The position numbers were made by a program, and so were the translations under genes. This document shows, in pieces, positions 31,778-32,604 of a stretch of 32,604 nt of DNA. Source of the DNA: Actinomycetes bacterium. GTDB taxonomy: Bacteria; Actinomycetota; Actinomycetes; Streptosporangiales; Streptosporangiaceae. Where the stretch lies: the NCBI GenBank assembly GCA_025964575.1, contig JAOPYO010000460.1, forward strand, positions 1 through 32,604. The letters run 5' to 3'. The notes under the pieces are model-generated. The model saw only the letters and a list, made by a program, of their open reading frames with translations, was not told the origin of the DNA and searched no databases. Position 1 is the first letter of the stretch. Each line of letters begins with the position of its first letter.

Positions 31778-31918
31778 TCCTACGGCATCGTCATCGACAA
31801 CATCAGCGGCAGCGCCACCTTCTCCAACACCAAGGTCTCGGGCACCCCGTCCGGCGGCCTCTCCAACCCGACCACCACGTTCACCATCGTCCGAGGCCCC
31901 GGCAACGCCGGCTTCTAG
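31778..31918 (+). pseudogene. C-terminal remnant of a secreted glycanase-type protein
   Basis: Reads SYGIVIDNISGSATFSNTKV, then SGTPSGGLSNPTTTFTIVRG, PGNAGF and a stop at 31916-31918. The beta-helix-like pattern with GSATFSN-VSGT-LxNPTTTF ends many secreted mycodextranase/alpha-1,3-glucanase-type enzymes of actinomycetes. No start, signal peptide or catalytic region is found upstream, so it is a tail fragment. The family assignment is by eye. Confidence 0.45.
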
Positions 31919-31940
31919 CCGGCGGCTCACCGCGTTCTTT

Positions 31941-32393
31941 ATGCTCGGAGACACGACCATTCAGCGGATGGACAACGTCGCCATCGTCGTCGACGACCTG
32001 GATGCGGCTGTCGCGTTCTTCACCGAGCTCGGCATGGAGCTTGAAGGCAAGGGGCAGGTCGAAGGCCTTTGGGCGGACCGCACCGTCGGACTCGACGGCG
32101 TCCGGAGCGACATCGCGATGATGCGTACCCCGGACGGCCACAGCAAGCTGGAGCTGACCAAGTACAACACCCCCGCGGCGTCCGGCGCCGAGCCGGAGAA
32201 CCTTCCGCCCAACACGCTGGGCCTGCATCGCGTCATGTTCACCGTCGACGACTTCGACGACACCGTCGCCCGCCTGCGCGCCCACGGCGCCGAACTCCTC
32301 GGCGAGGTGGCGCAGTACCAGAGCATCTACCGGCTCTGCTACCTCCGCGGCCCGGCAGGCATCATCGTCGCCCTGGCGGAACGGATCGGCTGA
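31941..32393 (+). CDS. VOC family protein (glyoxalase/bleomycin resistance fold)
   Basis: 150 residues, two beta-alpha-beta-beta-beta modules. Module 1: MDNVAIVVDDLDAAVAFFTE, LGMELEGKGQVEG, ending SKLELTKYNTP. Module 2: GLHRVMFTVDDFDDTVARLR, AHGAELLGEVAQY, LRGPAGIIVALAERIG. Candidate metal ligands include His222-type positions in GLHRV and Glu in KLELTK, but a specific reaction cannot be named; such proteins include dioxygenases, epimerases and resistance proteins. ATG at 31941; a shorter start at 31968 is possible. It is a single gene between remnants and the right-edge gene. Confidence 0.88.
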   Translation: MLGDTTIQRMDNVAIVVDDLDAAVAFFTELGMELEGKGQVEGLWADRTVGLDGVRSDIAMMRTPDGHSKLELTKYNTPAASGAEPENLPPNTLGLHRVMFTVDDFDDTVARLRAHGAELLGEVAQYQSIYRLCYLRGPAGIIVALAERIG

Positions 32394-32432
32394 CGCGGGG
32401 TCTGCCGCGCGGGGCGGGGGCATCATGTGGGT

Positions 32433-32604
32433 GTGATCCTCCCGAAGGACCGCGACCCTCGTTTCGTGACGATCCGCCGCGGTGGGACCCTCGCCGATAG
32501 GGATCACCAGCTCCTCGCCCGGTGGGCGGCATCGTGCGCGGAGCACGTCCTCGACCGGTTCGAGTCGGCTCGGCCTGAGGACCCGCGACCGCGTCAGGCG
32601 ATTG
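32433..32604 (+). CDS. Imm-5-like putative immunity protein, N-terminal part (runs off right edge)
   Basis: The 57 codons in the window read ILPKDRDPRFVTIRRGGTLA, DRDHQLLARWAASCAEHVLD, RFESARPEDPRPRQAI. The pattern (FVTIRRGGTL, DHxLLAxWAAxCAEHVLxxF, RPEDPRPRQAI) is that of a conserved actinobacterial family often annotated as putative immunity protein (Imm-5) or, misleadingly, as SbcC-like. Start taken as GTG at 32433, the only start codon in the frame that gives the full family opening; no good ribosome binding site is seen. The rest lies beyond the window. Confidence 0.55.
   Translation, partial: MILPKDRDPRFVTIRRGGTLADRDHQLLARWAASCAEHVLDRFESARPEDPRPRQAI

Noticed and set aside
1..32604. CRISPR array, complete IS element, tRNA or rRNA gene
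   Set aside because: No regularly spaced repeats, paired terminal repeats with transposase core, or RNA gene signatures were seen.

Overview
The window is high-GC DNA from an actinomycete. GTG and TTG starts are common, several genes look leaderless, and 1-to-8-base gene overlaps are frequent. The gene content (an ECF sigma factor with a CU044_5270-family partner, DUF4446, MptB- and GT87-type mannosyltransferases, a c-di-AMP riboswitch before an NlpC/P60 hydrolase) fits Streptosporangiales or a close relative. The species assignment is inference. Most of the window looks like ordinary chromosome; remnants of mobile or decayed genes gather at 12.5-13.6, 16.8, 26.9, 29.3-30.0 and 31.6-31.9 kb.

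Layout. 0-2.3 kb (minus): GT87 mannosyltransferase, DUF4446 and the start of pheA. 2.3-6.9 kb: a 732-residue protein with an alkaline-phosphatase-like outer part and a polytopic membrane part (plus), converging on and overlapping an MptB-like GT-C enzyme, which follows a GT2 glycosyltransferase. This looks like a polyprenyl-phosphate-sugar-dependent cell-envelope glycan locus. 6.9-10 kb: a STAS anti-sigma antagonist, a small Cys-containing protein and an OmpR-type two-component system. 10-12.4 kb: small membrane proteins, an MFS exporter and an I36-type secreted inhibitor. 12.5-16 kb: a MacB/FtsX permease with its front end missing, then a GntR(YtrA)-ABC ATPase-ABC permease operon whose palindrome overlaps the repressor start codon. 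16-19.5 kb: a secreted protein, a hydrolase tail, an NlpC/P60 peptidoglycan hydrolase under a c-di-AMP riboswitch, and a divergent, apparently leaderless arginine deiminase gene. 19.5-22.2 kb: an RsbW-like ATPase and a soluble PAS-GAF-PAS histidine kinase. 22.3-26.6 kb: a CytX-like NCS1 transporter under a TPP riboswitch, a rhodanese, an SSI-like lipoprotein, an Fpg/Nei glycosylase, a DnaA-box cluster and TenA. 26.7-29.3 kb: an IS481-type transposase fragment, an MFS transporter and its divergent LysR regulator. 29.3-32.6 kb: transporter, integrase and glycanase relics around an ECF sigma/CU044_5270 pair, a VOC protein and the start of an Imm-5-like gene.

The genes link up in several ways. 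CytX under a TPP switch plus TenA indicate thiamin-pyrimidine salvage. The GT2 and two GT-C enzymes suggest lipid-linked sugar donor synthesis and use. The c-di-AMP switch ties cell-wall hydrolysis to osmotic or second-messenger signalling. The most unusual signals are the DnaA-box cluster away from any visible dnaA, the SSI-like inhibitor built as a lipoprotein, the in-frame 21-bp minisatellite inside the MptB-like gene, the Fpg/Nei protein lacking the usual zinc-finger arginine, and the operator-like palindromes at 9.9, 15.96 and 18.27 kb. No CRISPR array, tRNA, rRNA or intact mobile element was found. All family calls were made by eye from motifs, without database searches.
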